Shown here piece by piece: positions 63,028-64,000 of a DNA stretch of 64,000 nt (the first letter of the stretch is position 1; every line of letters begins with the position of its first letter). Under the pieces are notes generated by a model that saw only the letters and a list, made by a program, of their open reading frames with translations, did not search any database and was not told where the DNA came from. The stretch is from assembly GCF_946481145.1 (NCBI RefSeq), contig NZ_CAMLMJ010000020.1:16924-80923 (forward strand), written 5' to 3'. The position numbers and the translations under genes were made by a program. The stretch comes from an uncultured Sediminibacterium sp. Its GTDB lineage: Bacteria > Bacteroidota > Bacteroidia > Chitinophagales > Chitinophagaceae.

Positions 63028-63057
63028 AGAGAGCCGATCAAAAATGATCGGCTCTCT
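63028..63057 (-). terminator. Intrinsic terminator of the susD-like gene
   Basis: A perfect 13-bp stem (63028-63040 with 63045-63057, AGAGAGCCGATCA) with a 4-base loop; on the minus strand it is followed by TTTTTATTTA. It lies 25 bases after the stop codon. Confidence 0.9.
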
Positions 63058-63081
63058 TCAATATAGATTTTACAAACTGTA

Positions 63082-64000
63082 TTAGTTGGTATAACCTGGG
63101 TTCTGCTGTATAACAGGGTTAGCCTGTATTTCAGCATTTGGTATTGGTAACAAGAAGCGGAAGTTACCTGCAGGTAGTGTAGTTGCTGCATTCACCTGTG
63201 GTAAGTCTACAGTCAGACGAACAACAGGAAGGTTTCTTCTCTTCAGGTCCCAGAAGCGATGTCCTTCATAAGGCAATTCCTTGAAGCGCTCATCCATGAT
63301 AGCAGAGATGGCTGCATCTTTAGAAGCCAGTACTACAGGAACATAACCGGTGATACGGGCAGCTCTCAGTGCATTCAGATCAGCAGCAGCATTCACCAGG
63401 TCATTGCTTTCTGCGCGTGCTTCTGCACGGATCAGGTACATTTCACCGGTACGGAATACTTTAGCATCTGCTACGTTTTCAGTTGCAGTACCATAAGTAG
63501 TACCAGCATATTTAGTGATCAAACGAGTGTATTTACGACCTGTACCTACCAGTAATGGTTCATTTTTTGCATAAGATGAAAAACGAATGTCATTTGTCTG
63601 GTCATACATATCCCAAAGTTTCTGAGAAATTGTCCAGGTAATTGCACCGATATTACTTGCATTTGCAGAAGTACCGCGCCATAAGCTACCGATACGACCA
63701 CCCAGTGAAGCGGTACGACTTAATTTAAAAGCAGTTTCACTGCTGTTGGCATCGGTCCAGATTCCAGGGAAATTGGCACGTGAAGCCAAAGGAACTGCAT
63801 TGATGTATTCAGTACTGAAAGTAACGGCATCGTTCCACTCTTTCAGATACAGTGCAACGCGTGCCTGTAATGCTGAAGCTGCAGCCTGACTTGCTCTGTA
63901 AACGTTATTACCGGCAAAGCTTGTAGGTAATAATGGTTTAGCTGTAGCTAAATCAGCTTTCAGTTTCTGGAAGTAAGGTGTTACAGTGATACGGGCCTGT
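63082..64000 (-). CDS. RagB/SusD family nutrient-uptake lipoprotein, C-terminal part
   Basis: The frame is open to the right edge, so at least 305 residues of the C-terminal part are here; the N-terminus with its lipobox, and probably the SusC partner, lie beyond the window. SusD features are the TPR-like ASQAAASALQARVALYLKEW, RTGEMYLIRAEARAESNDLVNAAADLNALRA (of which GEMYLIRAEARAE and DLNALRAAR are diagnostic), and the C-terminal IMDERFKELPYEGHRFWDLKR, followed by a short basic tail ending NPGYTN. It captures glycans or other large nutrients at the cell surface for a TonB-dependent SusC channel. Confidence 0.93.
   Translation of the reverse strand, partial: QARITVTPYFQKLKADLATAKPLLPTSFAGNNVYRASQAAASALQARVALYLKEWNDAVTFSTEYINAVPLASRANFPGIWTDANSSETAFKLSRTASLGGRIGSLWRGTSANASNIGAITWTISQKLWDMYDQTNDIRFSSYAKNEPLLVGTGRKYTRLITKYAGTTYGTATENVADAKVFRTGEMYLIRAEARAESNDLVNAAADLNALRAARITGYVPVVLASKDAAISAIMDERFKELPYEGHRFWDLKRRNLPVVRLTVDLPQVNAATTLPAGNFRFLLPIPNAEIQANPVIQQNPGYTN

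Overview
The window looks like chromosomal core sequence of a Bacteroidota bacterium, most likely a Chitinophagaceae-type member. The reasons are: a RagB/SusD lipoprotein at the right edge, GldA, a PiT plus DUF47 phosphate pair, a DUF1501/DUF1800 pair, WG-repeat proteins, an ECF sigma module with a GYFE-motif anti-sigma-like protein, and promoters of the Bacteroidota type (TAnnTTTG at -7) with short leaders and no clear Shine-Dalgarno sites. The genus is inference. I saw no rRNA, tRNA, CRISPR array, insertion sequence, phage or integrase.

Layout. 1-3151: end of an outer-membrane porin, then a minus-strand pair (M19 dipeptidase, D-aminoacylase-like amidohydrolase). 3509-6263: prfA and two tandem paralogous secreted proteins of unknown family. 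6275-11608: minus-strand block of galE, PiT phosphate permease, DUF47 protein, PhoR-like kinase and PhoB-like regulator. 11774-18033: a secreted protein with a possible caspase-like C-terminus, an MBL hydrolase and a large propeller/beta-barrel protein with a degenerate peptidase domain. 18106-24441: nth, a small protein, an FtsB/DivIC-like protein, eno, a WG-repeat protein and gldA. 24611-28465: a small membrane protein plus MHS-type transporter, divergent from acs (organic acid uptake and activation). 28562-32762: a second WG protein and the DUF1501/DUF1800 pair. 32937-36525: divergent OPT and POT peptide transporters. 36619-45041: purD and the rod-shape cluster mreB-mreC-mreD-mrdA-rodA, then an MBL protein. 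45045-46798: ECF sigma, anti-sigma-like and Spy-like operon. 46972-54355: ppc, AlkA-like glycosylase, mnmD, small secreted and membrane proteins, SPFH protein, M23 endopeptidase. 54478-62578: alaS, GNAT, double-PDZ protein, DUF1028 protein, gatB, TlpA-like lipoprotein. 63082-64000: 3' part of a susD gene read on the minus strand.

The most unusual content is between the genes. At least 14 intergenic spots carry long imperfect palindromes built from short repeated words (for example GGTCTATGGACTATGGACC, GTTAGGTATTAGG, GTGAATTGTCAATGG, AGCTTGTAGCTTG, TTTGATCTTTGA). Many are flush with, or contain, the stop codon of the adjacent gene, so they probably serve as terminators, but their families and growth by tandem duplication are not explained by that alone. 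A separate module of about 55 bp (core GCCTAAAACAAGCACCAATC) occurs four times, twice inside palindromic elements of about 200 bp and twice beside a shared TCATGATTTTCAGGAT hairpin. This interspersed palindrome system is the best candidate here for something undescribed. Second candidates are an orphan plus-strand terminator suggesting a small RNA near 9.35 kb, and the possible secreted clan CD-like protein at 11774-13960.
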